Positions 1 through 7,839 of a stretch of 64,000 nt of DNA are shown here, piece by piece; position 1 is the first letter of the stretch; every line of letters starts with the position of its first letter. A program made the position numbers and the translations under genes. The stretch is from NCBI RefSeq assembly GCF_001650025.1, contig NZ_LVVY01000130.1:37755-101754 (forward strand), written 5' to 3'. The notes below the pieces were generated by a model that was not told the DNA's origin, made no database searches, and saw nothing but the letters and a program-made list of their open reading frames with translations. This DNA is from Devosia elaeis (GTDB taxonomy: Bacteria > Pseudomonadota > Alphaproteobacteria > Rhizobiales > Devosiaceae).

Positions 1-375
1 GAGTTCTTCTCGGGCATCGAGAAGATGGAGGCCAAGGTCAAATGGGCGTCCTTCTACCAGGAGGTGATGCGCGAGGCGGTGAACCCATTCAAGACGGTGC
101 GCCTCCAGGCGCGGGCCAGCCTTGAGACCTATACCGGCCAGGGCCGCACCGCCGAGGTTCCGGTGGTCATGATGCTGACGGCCGCCTTCAAGGAGTTCCC
201 GCTCGGCACCTTCAAGCAGCACGAGCCGGCAGTCGTGGATACCGTCCTTTCGGTCTACTACGCCTCCATGCAGATCGACGGAAACGAGATCTTCGAAATC
301 GACGTGCTGGAGAACATCTACAAGGTCGCCGGAGAGGACGTACTGGCTACCTATCGCCTCAACATCGGGGCGTAG
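1..375 (+). CDS. Phage major tail tube protein, P2 FII-like (5' end outside window)
   Basis: The reading frame is open from base 1, so the true start lies upstream and only the last 124 residues are visible. The protein would form the inner tube of a contractile tail. The text with EVMREAVNPFKTVRLQARA, followed by a beta-rich end (VLSVYYASMQIDGNEIFEID), resembles the C-terminal part of the P2 FII/phage tube family. It is the first gene of a P2-order tail operon (tube, chaperone, tape measure, U, X, D), which supports the assignment. Identification rests on family resemblance and gene order. Confidence 0.85.
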   Translation, partial: EFFSGIEKMEAKVKWASFYQEVMREAVNPFKTVRLQARASLETYTGQGRTAEVPVVMMLTAAFKEFPLGTFKQHEPAVVDTVLSVYYASMQIDGNEIFEIDVLENIYKVAGEDVLATYRLNIGA

Positions 376-456
376 GCAGGGGCGGCGGGCGCTGACCGGC
401 CTGACCAGCGCCCGCCGCTTTCATCGTGATGTCAGGCCAGCCAGGAGACAGGCCAA

Positions 457-777
457 ATGACTGACAAGACCGAAGACAAGACCGCCCCCGCCAGCGCCGC
501 GCCCGCAGGCGTCAAGACCGTGACGCTGCCCAGCTCGGGCAAGGTTGCGACCATCCGCAAGGGGAAGGGCAAGGACATGCGGCTTGCCGCGCGTCACGTC
601 AATCCCGCCCAGGACCCGATCGGCTATGCGATGGCGCTGGCCGCCCAGCTCACCGAGATCGACGGCAATCCGGTGCTGCCCGAGGAGCTGGACGAGATGG
701 AGATGGATGACGTGGGGGCGATCATGAGCGCGCTGCCGGGAAAGTCCCTACCCCAAGAGATGCTTTCGCGCTCGTAA
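457..777 (+). CDS. Tail assembly chaperone, short (0-frame) form
   Basis: A 106-residue acidic protein located between the tail tube and the tape measure gene, the usual place of tail assembly chaperones (gpE/gp41-like). It has a charged, disordered N-terminus (residues 1-20), then a core with RKGKGKDMRLAARHV and an acidic helix ending in LPEELDEMEMDDVGAIMSAL. These chaperones are thought to coat the tape measure protein during tail assembly and are absent from the virion. The ATG at 457 follows an AGGAGA Shine-Dalgarno at about 441-446. A slippery heptamer near its end allows a longer product (see 457-905). Confidence 0.75.
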   Translation: MTDKTEDKTAPASAAPAGVKTVTLPSSGKVATIRKGKGKDMRLAARHVNPAQDPIGYAMALAAQLTEIDGNPVLPEELDEMEMDDVGAIMSALPGKSLPQEMLSRS

Positions 778-905
778 CGGTGACGGGATGGTCGGCGGCC
801 GAGATCGATGGAATGGACATCACCGATCTTGCCGATTGGCTCGAAGAGGCCGCCGATCACGCCAAGGCCGTCAAGGCTGCGCGCGAAGCCGCTCTTTCTT
901 CTTGA
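457..905 (+). CDS. Tail assembly chaperone, -1 frameshift fusion (gpE/E'-like, 149 aa)
   Basis: Reading in the 0 frame to base 744 and then slipping back one base gives a 149-residue fusion. The added C-terminal part contains GWSAAEIDGMDITDLADWLE, which resembles P2 gpE (a tryptophan, then a short acid-Met motif and DLxxW). The -1 frame is open from 711 to the TGA at 903-905 and has no good start of its own, as expected when it is reached only by slippage. Fusion chaperones made by programmed frameshifting are general in long-tailed phages (lambda gpG/gpGT, P2 gpE/E'). That it happens here is inferred from the heptamer and the coding quality of the extension. Confidence 0.75.
738..744 (+). 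promoter_or_regulatory. Slippery heptamer G GGA AAG for -1 frameshifting
   Basis: The heptamer GGGAAAG is in the correct phase (X XXY YYZ) relative to the 0 frame of the chaperone gene. It is the same heptamer known from the lambda G/T frameshift. It lies 33 bases before the 0-frame stop, inside the 711-777 interval where both frames are open. Confidence 0.8.
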
Positions 906-1086
906 GCTGGGCGGCTTCGTGCTCGGCCTTCGCCTGCGCCCAGCCCTGCCGCAGCCCGCCGCCGACCGTCTTAGTCAGCGCTGCCGAGCCGCGCGTGGCC
1001 ATGATGATGGCTTTGATCCCGACATAGGCCAGCCCGAGGATCGCGCCGACGCCGAAGAGAATGAAGAAGAGAAACAGAAATTCCAT
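871..1086 (-). CDS. Small antisense membrane protein in the tail operon
   Basis: A 71-residue protein read against the tail operon. It starts with a strongly hydrophobic helix (residues 2-28, from MEFLFLFFILFG to AYVGIKAII), then has a charged C-terminal tail rich in Lys, Arg, Ala and Glu. The upstream minus-strand sequence contains AAAAGGG, a fair ribosome site. Its 3' end overlaps the last 35 bases of the frameshifted chaperone frame. The amphipathic composition looks genuinely coding, unlike the longer antisense frame that contains it. Function unknown. Small convergent membrane genes in tail operons are often lysogenic-conversion or exclusion genes, but that is only a guess here. Confidence 0.5.
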   Translation of the reverse strand: MEFLFLFFILFGVGAILGLAYVGIKAIIMATRGSAALTKTVGGGLRQGWAQAKAEHEAAQLKKKERLRAQP

Positions 1087-1131
1087 GGCCTGACCCTTTT
1101 CGCTTCTGCCAATCCGAAAGTCTAACTCGAT

Positions 1132-4065
1132 ATGGACAGCATTTTCAATCTTGCGGTGATTATCCAGGCGGTCGATCAACTGACCGGACCTGCCCGCGAG
1201 ATGGCTCGGGCGATCGGAGACCTCGACGCGATGGCCGATCGCGGCCGCGCGATGCAGGCATGGGGCAACCAGATGTCGGTCTCGGGCGCGCTGACGCAGG
1301 GGGCCGCGAACCAAATCTGGGGGGCGCTGCAAGGGCCGATCGATGCGGCGGCGCAGTTCGAGGAAAGCATGGCGCTGGTCCGCGCCGTCACCAACAACAT
1401 CACCGGCGAAGAGTTCGAGATGCTCTCGGCCCAGGCGCGCGAGCTGGGGGCGACCACCACCTTCACCGCCACCCAGGCCGCCGATGGCATGGCCTTCCTC
1501 GCCAAGGCGGGGTTTGACGCCAATGAGCAGTTCGCCGCCATGCCGTCCATGCTGGCACTGGCGCGGGCCGGCTCGACCGATCTGGGCCAGGCCGCCGATA
1601 TCGCCTCGAACATCCTTTCGGGCTTCGGGCTTGAGGCCGAGGAGATGACGCGCGTGGCGGACGTGATGGTGCAGACCTTCACCACCGCCAACACCGATAT
1701 CCCGATGCTCGGCGACACCATGAAGTATATCGCGCCGGTGGCGCGGGCGGCGGGCATGAGCCTGGAAGAGAGCGCCGCCATGGCGGGCCTGCTCGGCAAT
1801 GCCGGTATCCAGGCGTCGATGGCCGGCACCACCTTGCGCTCGATGCTCCAGCGGCTGGCCGCGCCGGGCGGGGCGGCCGCCACCATGCTCGAAGAGCTGG
1901 GCATCTCGGTCGCCGACAGCGACGGCAACATGCGCTCGATGGTCGATCTGCTCGCCGATGTCGGCCATGCGATCGATGATCTGGGCACGCAAGAACAGCT
2001 CCAGATCATCTCGACCATCTTCGGGCAGCGCGCGGCGGCCGGCGCAGCCGAGATGCTGGCGCAGGGAACCTCGGTCGCCGAATATGTCGATCTGATTACC
2101 GACAGCGGAGGCCGCGCCGCCCAGGTCGCCGCCGACATGGCCGACAATTACCGGGGCGCGCAGGTCGAGTTCGCCTCGGCGATCGAGGGCTTGCAGATCA
2201 CGTTGGGCTATCTGCTCCTGCCAACGCTCACCGAGGTGGCGCGGGTGGCGGCCGGCGTGGTGCAAGTCCTGATGGGATGGGCCGAGGCCAATCCCTGGCT
2301 TGCCGAGATCGCGCTCAAGATCGCGCTGATCGCAGCCGGGGCGCTGCTGGTGATCGCGCCGATCCTTTCAATCATCGGCGGCTTCGCCACCATGGCCGGC
2401 GTCGGACTGATCGCGCTGTCCAAGATCGGCGTGGCGTTCGTCTGGCTTCTCCCGAAGATTGGTGCCGCGTCCGTCGCGATCGGTCTTTTTGTCGGGCGCA
2501 TGGTCATGGGGGCGGCGACGGCCGTCCCGGCCTTCCTGTCCGGCCTGGCGTCCATGGGTGCGGCGCTGGGCGGGGCGCTGCTCACCGGCCTGCGCGCGGT
2601 CACCGGCGCGGCCCGCGCCATGGGCCTGGCGTTCCTCATGAACCCGGTGGTGCTGATCGCGCTGGCGATCGCGGCGGCCGCCTTCCTCATCTGGCAATAT
2701 TGGGAGCCGATTTCCGCGTTCTTCGTCTCGCTCTGGGGCGACGTTCAAACGGCGTTTGAAGGCTTTTCGAGCTGGCTTTCGGGGTGGTGGGAGACCGTCG
2801 CCGCCGCCTGGGGCGCGATCACCTGGGACGGGATCATTCCAGATTTCGACTGGTCGGTGCTGATCCCGCCGATCACCTGGGAAGGCTTCCTCACCGCGCT
2901 TGACTGGCTGACCTGGCTGACGCCGATCCGGTGGCTGGACTTCATTCCCGGCTTTTCCTGGGCCGAGGTGCTGGAGGGCGTTGCCGAGTTCGACTGGTCA
3001 ACGCTGATCCCGAACGCCCCAGAGATCGACTGGTCGGCCGTCACGCAAGCGATCGCCGCCCCGATCGAGGCCGCCTTCGGGCTGGTCGATGCCGTCTGGG
3101 GGCGCTTGCAGGCGCTGTTCGAGTGGTCGCCGATCGAAGCCATCACCGGCGCATTCGGCGGGATCGGCGAAACGCTCGTCGGCTTCATCTCCGACGCTGC
3201 CGACATGGCCGGCGCGGCGTGGAACCGGGTGACCTCGCTGTTCTCCAGCGCCGATGCCGTCGATCTGGCCGCCCGCGATCCCGCCTCCATCGAGCGCGCC
3301 ACGGCGGCCGCAAACGATCTGGCGACGGCTCTGGAGGGTGTCGCGGTCCTCGACATGAGCGCCGCCCAGGCCGGCGTCAACGCGGTCTCCGATGCCGCTG
3401 CCAACGCCATCAATCAGGCGGCCGGCATTCCGCGCGCGGCCGACGACGCGGTGCGGGCGGCCCGTTCGATCGTGGCACAGGCTTCGTTCCACAATGAGGG
3501 CGTCTCGCTGATGGCAACGCTCGCGGCCGGCATTCGCGCCGGGGCGGCCCAGGCGGTCGAGGCCGTGCGCGATACCGTCCAGGTCATGCGTGACCACCTG
3601 CCGCATTCGCCCGCCAAGGTCGGCCCGCTCTCGGACCTGCATCGCGTCCAGTTCGCTGAAACGCTGGCCGATGCCGTCCGCCCTGCGCCCGCGATCGAGG
3701 CGGTGCGGCGCATGACGGCGGGCATGGCGGCCGCGCTGGCCGGGGCCACGCTGTCCATGCCTGCCGCCGCCAGCCAGCTCCCGGCCATCAACCCGATCAA
3801 CCTGCCGGCCGTCTCGCTGGCCATGCCCCAGGTGGGCCTTGGCGCGGATGCGGCCGGCCCGGCCGGCGCGATCGGCGCGGCCCAGCCGGGCGTCCAGGTC
3901 TCGATCGATTTCAGCCCGAACATCACCATGCCGGGCGCCGGGGGCGGCGAAGGCGGCAGCGCGCAATCGCGCGAGCAGATGCGCGAGCTTCTGCGCTCGA
4001 TGAGCTACGAGATGGTGCAGCTGATCCAGGATGAATTGAAGCGCCAACAGCGTCAGGAGTATTAA
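1132..4065 (+). CDS. Phage tail tape measure protein, TP901 family
   Basis: The 977-residue protein sets tail length and probably leaves the tail during DNA injection. The N-terminal third is helical and matches the TP901 core (residues about 80-330, with MAFLAKAGFDANEQFAAMPS and LGDTMKYIAPVARAAGMS). Residues about 387-520 contain several long hydrophobic segments that could insert in membrane. Residues about 535-645 form an unusual Trp-rich stretch in which W recurs every 10-20 residues (DFDWS, ITWEG, LDWLTW, FSWAE, FDWST, IDWSA). The end is low-complexity Ala/Pro followed by a helix. The ATG at 1132 is 46 bases after the antisense gene start. It is followed by gpU after 2 bases. Confidence 0.92.
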   Translation: MDSIFNLAVIIQAVDQLTGPAREMARAIGDLDAMADRGRAMQAWGNQMSVSGALTQGAANQIWGALQGPIDAAAQFEESMALVRAVTNNITGEEFEMLSAQARELGATTTFTATQAADGMAFLAKAGFDANEQFAAMPSMLALARAGSTDLGQAADIASNILSGFGLEAEEMTRVADVMVQTFTTANTDIPMLGDTMKYIAPVARAAGMSLEESAAMAGLLGNAGIQASMAGTTLRSMLQRLAAPGGAAATMLEELGISVADSDGNMRSMVDLLADVGHAIDDLGTQEQLQIISTIFGQRAAAGAAEMLAQGTSVAEYVDLITDSGGRAAQVAADMADNYRGAQVEFASAIEGLQITLGYLLLPTLTEVARVAAGVVQVLMGWAEANPWLAEIALKIALIAAGALLVIAPILSIIGGFATMAGVGLIALSKIGVAFVWLLPKIGAASVAIGLFVGRMVMGAATAVPAFLSGLASMGAALGGALLTGLRAVTGAARAMGLAFLMNPVVLIALAIAAAAFLIWQYWEPISAFFVSLWGDVQTAFEGFSSWLSGWWETVAAAWGAITWDGIIPDFDWSVLIPPITWEGFLTALDWLTWLTPIRWLDFIPGFSWAEVLEGVAEFDWSTLIPNAPEIDWSAVTQAIAAPIEAAFGLVDAVWGRLQALFEWSPIEAITGAFGGIGETLVGFISDAADMAGAAWNRVTSLFSSADAVDLAARDPASIERATAAANDLATALEGVAVLDMSAAQAGVNAVSDAAANAINQAAGIPRAADDAVRAARSIVAQASFHNEGVSLMATLAAGIRAGAAQAVEAVRDTVQVMRDHLPHSPAKVGPLSDLHRVQFAETLADAVRPAPAIEAVRRMTAGMAAALAGATLSMPAAASQLPAINPINLPAVSLAMPQVGLGADAAGPAGAIGAAQPGVQVSIDFSPNITMPGAGGGEGGSAQSREQMRELLRSMSYEMVQLIQDELKRQQRQEY

Positions 4066-4067
4066 CG

Positions 4068-4598
4068 ATGTTCGCCATGCTCGGCCCGATCAGCTTCCGG
4101 CTCATCACCTATTTCGAGGGAGTGACGAACAAGCGCGGCTATGACTATGCCCGCCATGACGTGATCGAGGGAAAGCCGCGCCTGCAATGGATCGGCGACG
4201 ATCTGGAGGAGGTGGACATCGACCTGATGTTCCATGTCTCCTACTGCAACCCCGAGGCCGAGCTGGCCAAGCTCAAGGTCGCCGGCTCCATGCACACCGC
4301 GCTGCCCTTCATCTACGGCTCGGGCCAGTATGTCGGCATGTTCGTCATCAAGTCGATCCGCTCGACGGCGCGCCAGACCAACAGCCGGGGCGCGCTGGTC
4401 GCGGTCACCGCCCGCGTGTCGCTGGTCGAGCATGGCGGGTTTGGCGGTCTCGGCGGCCTGCTGGGCGCGGTGATTTCGGTGGTCAACAATGTGGCCCGCG
4501 CCAGCGGTGCCGGTGGCAATGCCCGCTCTGGCCCGCCGCCGGCCGCGCCCTCGGGCGATCCTGGCGGGGTCTCGTCCGGCTCCATCGTGAGGCAGTGA
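4068..4598 (+). CDS. Tail completion protein, P2 gpU-like
   Basis: This 176-residue protein begins with FAMLGPISFRLITYFEGV and contains KPRLQWIGDDLEEVDIDLMFH, both typical of the P2 gpU family. gpU acts at the end of tail polymerisation. The family is usually about 130-160 residues, and the extra length here is a Gly/Ala/Ser/Pro-rich C-terminal tail (about residues 120-176). It sits 2 bases after the tape measure gene and 2 bases before gpX, so the genes are surely co-transcribed. Confidence 0.88.
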   Translation: MFAMLGPISFRLITYFEGVTNKRGYDYARHDVIEGKPRLQWIGDDLEEVDIDLMFHVSYCNPEAELAKLKVAGSMHTALPFIYGSGQYVGMFVIKSIRSTARQTNSRGALVAVTARVSLVEHGGFGGLGGLLGAVISVVNNVARASGAGGNARSGPPPAAPSGDPGGVSSGSIVRQ

Positions 4599-4600
4599 CC

Positions 4601-4828
4601 ATGCAGCAATATGTCGAGCACATCACCACCGAGGGCGACCGCTGGGACCTGCTGGCCTGGCGCTACTATGGCGACCCGCACCTTTATGAGCCGATCATCG
4701 CCGCCAACACTGCGGTGCCGATCCGTCCGCTCATCGCCTCGGGCATCAAGCTGCGCATTCCGGTGCTGCCTGACGAGGTGGTTCTCGACCGCGACCTGCC
4801 GCCCTGGAAGCGGGGCCGCCAGTCATGA
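4601..4828 (+). CDS. Tail protein X (P2 gpX-like)
   Basis: A 75-residue basic protein with ITTEGDRWDLLAWRYYGDP and IIAANTAVPIRPLIASGIKL, matching the short phage tail protein X family, which has a LysM-like pattern and could bind sugar or baseplate partners. The ATG at 4601 is preceded by GTGAGGCAGTG. The TGA overlaps the following ATG (ATGATGG at 4825), pointing to translational coupling with gpD, as in P2. Confidence 0.88.
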   Translation: MQQYVEHITTEGDRWDLLAWRYYGDPHLYEPIIAANTAVPIRPLIASGIKLRIPVLPDEVVLDRDLPPWKRGRQS

Positions 4829-5793
4829 TGGTCCCGCAGGCGACGTGGGTGCTGATCTATCAGGGCGCGAATATCGGCTCGGACGCGCTCATGGTGGTCT
4901 ATACCGATTTCGACCACGGCAAGTCCGACGAGATCGAGGCGCGGTTCGAGGACAAGCTCCATCGCTGGAAAGGTAGCTGGTATCCAGAGAAGGGCGACGT
5001 GATCGACCTCTCGATCGGCTGGCTCGGTCAGGGCCTCCTGCCGTGCGGCAAGTTCGAGGTCGATGAGATCGACTTTACCGGCCCGCCCGATACCGTCATC
5101 ATTCGCGGCCTGGCCGCGCCGGTGACCGACAGCCTGCGCACCAAGAAGACAAGGAGCTTTGAGAACAAGACGCTGCGCGAGATTGCAGAGCAGATCGCAG
5201 GCGAGCATGGAATGTCGGTCGATGGCGAGATCGAGGACATCACCATCAAGCGGGTGACCCAGAACGACGAGCGCGACCTGGAGTTCCTCAAGCGCATCGC
5301 CGAAGAGTACGCCCACGTCTTTGCGGTGCGCGAGAAGGTGATCTTCTTTTCGACCATCAAGAGCCTGGAGGAGCAAGAACCGGTGGCGATTGTGCCGCGC
5401 ACCGAGATGAAGAGCTTCGACTTCAACGACAAGACCCACGAGGTCTACAAGGCCTGCACGCTATCTTACCACGATCCCGAAACCGCCAAGCTGATCGAGG
5501 TGACGGTCGAGGACCCGGACGTAAAGACCGGCGACACCCTCAAGGTCAAGGCGCGCGTCGAGAGTGAGGGGCAGGCCAGGACCCGCGCCGAGGCGGAGCT
5601 GAAAAAGGCCAATGCCAAGAAGCTCACCGGCCGGATCGAGATCGTCGGCGACCACCGGATGATCGCGGGCAACAACATCCAGGTTACTGGCCTGGGCAAG
5701 CTCTCGGGCAAATACTACGTCGAGACCTCGCGCCATCGCATCGAGCGCAGCGCGGGCTACACCACCGAGATCGAGGTGCGCCGTGTCCCTTAG
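4825..5793 (+). CDS. Baseplate hub protein, P2 gpD-like (late control D)
   Basis: The 322-residue protein matches the phage late control gene D family, which forms the hub at the tip of the tail tube (VgrG/gp27 fold). Visible marks are WYPEKGDVIDLSIGW in the N-terminal barrel, FENKTLREIAEQIAGEHGM and RVTQNDERDLEFLKRIAEEY in the middle domain, and SGKYYVETSRHRIERSAGYT near the end. In P2 the protein caps the hub together with gpV. It overlaps gpX by four bases and gpV by eleven. Confidence 0.92.
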   Translation: MMVPQATWVLIYQGANIGSDALMVVYTDFDHGKSDEIEARFEDKLHRWKGSWYPEKGDVIDLSIGWLGQGLLPCGKFEVDEIDFTGPPDTVIIRGLAAPVTDSLRTKKTRSFENKTLREIAEQIAGEHGMSVDGEIEDITIKRVTQNDERDLEFLKRIAEEYAHVFAVREKVIFFSTIKSLEEQEPVAIVPRTEMKSFDFNDKTHEVYKACTLSYHDPETAKLIEVTVEDPDVKTGDTLKVKARVESEGQARTRAEAELKKANAKKLTGRIEIVGDHRMIAGNNIQVTGLGKLSGKYYVETSRHRIERSAGYTTEIEVRRVP

Positions 5794-6253
5794 AATTGGC
5801 ATCGTGACAGAGACCGACCCGGCCACCGCCAAGGCCCGCGTCCAGTTCCCCGACCACGACAATGTGCAGAGCTTCTGGCTTCAGGTCCTTCAAGGCAAGA
5901 CCAAGAGCGACAAGACATACTGGATGCCGGTAACCGGCGAGCATGTCGTCGTCATCATGGACAAGGGCGAGGAGGCCGGCGTCATTGCGGGCGCGATCTA
6001 TTCGGAAGCCGATGCGCCACCTTCATCGGACCCGAACGTGCATACGATCGTCTATGGCGACGGAGCCTCGCTCACCTATGACAAGGGCAGCCAGACGTTC
6101 ATGCTCTCGGTGGGCGGCGTCAAGGTCGATATCTCGCCGGCAGGAGTGGCAATCACCGGCGGCATGGTCACGCATAACGGGGTCAATATCGGCGACACCC
6201 ATGTGCATGGCGGCATTCTTCCCGGCCCCGCGAAAACCGACGTTCCGCAATAG
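5783..6253 (+). CDS. Baseplate spike protein, P2 gpV-like
   Basis: A 156-residue baseplate assembly protein V. It begins with an OB-fold domain (IGIVTETDPATAKARVQFPD ... WMPVTGEHVVVIMDKG), followed by short beta-repeats ending in THVHGGILPGPAKTDVPQ, the usual end of the spike family. The start is a GTG at 5783 within the 3' end of gpD, giving an 11-base overlap. The spike is expected to puncture the outer membrane. Confidence 0.9.
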   Translation: MSLRIGIVTETDPATAKARVQFPDHDNVQSFWLQVLQGKTKSDKTYWMPVTGEHVVVIMDKGEEAGVIAGAIYSEADAPPSSDPNVHTIVYGDGASLTYDKGSQTFMLSVGGVKVDISPAGVAITGGMVTHNGVNIGDTHVHGGILPGPAKTDVPQ

Positions 6254-6321
6254 CCAGGTTGGCGAGCGCGGCCGTTCCGGTGTAGCATTGCTCATCCCTT
6301 CGCATCGCCATCCCGCTTTGG

Positions 6322-6339
6322 CCCGGACACCTGTCCGGG
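6322..6339. repeat. Perfect inverted repeat between gpV and gpW
   Basis: Arms CCCGGACA and TGTCCGGG with two bases between them (seven pairs if a four-base loop is required). It lies in the only sizeable gap (6254-6374) of the tail operon. No T tract follows, so it is more likely an RNA processing or stability hairpin than an intrinsic terminator. Confidence 0.5.
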
Positions 6340-6374
6340 TGTGAGGGTTTCCGCCTGCGCGCGATCATCGCGCC

Positions 6375-6749
6375 ATGGTTCAGGATGTTCGACAGATTAC
6401 GGCTGCTCATTGGCAACCCCGGCTCGGCTCGCATGGCGAGATTGTCGAGGGTCTCGATGACATTCACCAGTGCATCCGCATCATCCTCCTGACGCCCAAG
6501 GGGTCCGATCCGCACCGGCCCGAGTTCGGGTCCGACCTTTGGCACTATCTCGATCATCCGATGGAAGAGGCCGTGCCCCATGTGGTGCGCGAGGGCGTCG
6601 ATGCGCTCCGGCGCTGGGAGCAACGCATTGAGGTGGTGCGCCTCGTGCCCGTCCAACTCGGCCGCGCCCACATGCACATCACCGTCGAATGGCGGCTCGA
6701 CGGACAGGGCGAGCTGATCGCAACGGAGGTCCGCGATGCCGTTGCCTGA
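6375..6749 (+). CDS. Baseplate wedge protein, P2 gpW / T4 gp25-like
   Basis: The 124-residue protein carries the gp25 signature: HWQPRLGSHGEIVEGLDDI, IILLTPKGSDPHRPEFGSD (the conserved EPR-like PLFG region) and a C-terminal beta strand pair. It is the smallest wedge component of contractile tails and nucleates the sheath. The gene begins about 120 bases after gpV and overlaps gpJ by 14 bases. Confidence 0.9.
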   Translation: MVQDVRQITAAHWQPRLGSHGEIVEGLDDIHQCIRIILLTPKGSDPHRPEFGSDLWHYLDHPMEEAVPHVVREGVDALRRWEQRIEVVRLVPVQLGRAHMHITVEWRLDGQGELIATEVRDAVA

Positions 6750-7839
6750 ACCCAGCTTTGTCGAGCGCGATCCGGCCGCCCTCACGGCCCAGATGATCGC
6801 CGACTACGAGACCTATACCGGGCGCAAGCTCCAGCCCGCGCAGGTCGAGCGGCTTATCATCGACATCATCTCGTACCGCGAGAGCTTGGTGCGCGTGGCC
6901 ATTCAGGAGGCCGCAAAGCAGAACCTCTTGGCCTTCGCCGCCTTCCCGATGATCGACTATCTCGGCGAGCTGCTCGGCGTCACCCGCTTGCCCGAGGCGG
7001 CCGCCCAGACCACGCTGCGCTTTACCCTTTCGGCCGTCCAGCCCGGTTCGGTCATCGTCCCGGCAGGAACGCGCGTGCGCTCGGCCGATGGTCAGGTGGT
7101 CTTTGCCACCCTTGCCGACCGCGAGATCAAGGCCGGGGAGCTGGCGGCCGAGGCGACCGCGCAGGCCCAGACGCCCGGCGAGATCGCCAACGGCTATGTG
7201 CAGGGCCAGATCGCCGCGCTGCTCGATCCGATCCCGCACGTCTCCGGCGCGGTCAACGTCTCGACCTCGTTTGGCGGCCGGGCGCGGGAAACCGACAACC
7301 GGCTGCGCGAGCGCATCCGCGAGGCCCCGGAACGCTTCTCGGTCGCCGGGCCGGTCGGGGCCTATCGCTGGCACGCGGTCAGCACCCATCAGTCCATCAT
7401 GGACGCGGCGGTGCTTAGCCCGCGCCCCGGCCTCGTGCGCATCCACGTCCTCACCGATACCGGCCTGCCCAGCGCCGAACTGCTCGAAGCCGTCACCGCG
7501 CAGGTATCCGACGACAGGGTGCGCCCGCTCACCGATACGGTGCAGGTTGCCCCGCCCGTGCGCGTGCCCTACGACATCACGGCCGCGATCACGCTGTTCC
7601 GCGACGTTGATCCCGAGACCGCGATCACGGCGGTCCATGCGGCCGCGCAGTCATTCGCCGCCGAGCGTCGGCGGGGTCTCGGCCGCGACCTCGTGCCCAG
7701 CCAGATCATTTCCGCGCTCTCGGTGGCCGGGGTCTATCGCGTCCAGCTCACCACCCCCGAATGGCGCGAGCTTGATCCTTCCGAATGGGCCGATTGCGAA
7801 AATATCGTCCTGACCATCGCGGGGGTGGCCGATGGCTGA
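6736..7839 (+). CDS. Baseplate wedge protein, P2 gpJ-like
   Basis: A 367-residue member of the baseplate J family. It starts with PLPEPSFVERDPAALTAQMI, has the characteristic AGTRVRSADGQVVFATLAD region and EADNRLRERI-type helix (ETDNRLRERIREAP), and ends with a ferredoxin-like C-terminal domain containing DRVRPLTDTVQVAPP. It forms the outer wedge that links gpW to gpI and the fibres. It overlaps gpW by 14 bases and gpI by 8. Confidence 0.93.
   Translation: MPLPEPSFVERDPAALTAQMIADYETYTGRKLQPAQVERLIIDIISYRESLVRVAIQEAAKQNLLAFAAFPMIDYLGELLGVTRLPEAAAQTTLRFTLSAVQPGSVIVPAGTRVRSADGQVVFATLADREIKAGELAAEATAQAQTPGEIANGYVQGQIAALLDPIPHVSGAVNVSTSFGGRARETDNRLRERIREAPERFSVAGPVGAYRWHAVSTHQSIMDAAVLSPRPGLVRIHVLTDTGLPSAELLEAVTAQVSDDRVRPLTDTVQVAPPVRVPYDITAAITLFRDVDPETAITAVHAAAQSFAAERRRGLGRDLVPSQIISALSVAGVYRVQLTTPEWRELDPSEWADCENIVLTIAGVADG

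Noticed and set aside
871..2265. 464-residue minus-strand reading frame over the tape measure gene
   Set aside because: Only its last 71 residues have natural composition and a ribosome site. The rest is the antisense of the tape measure gene, rich in Arg, His and Gly as is usual for high-GC antisense frames.
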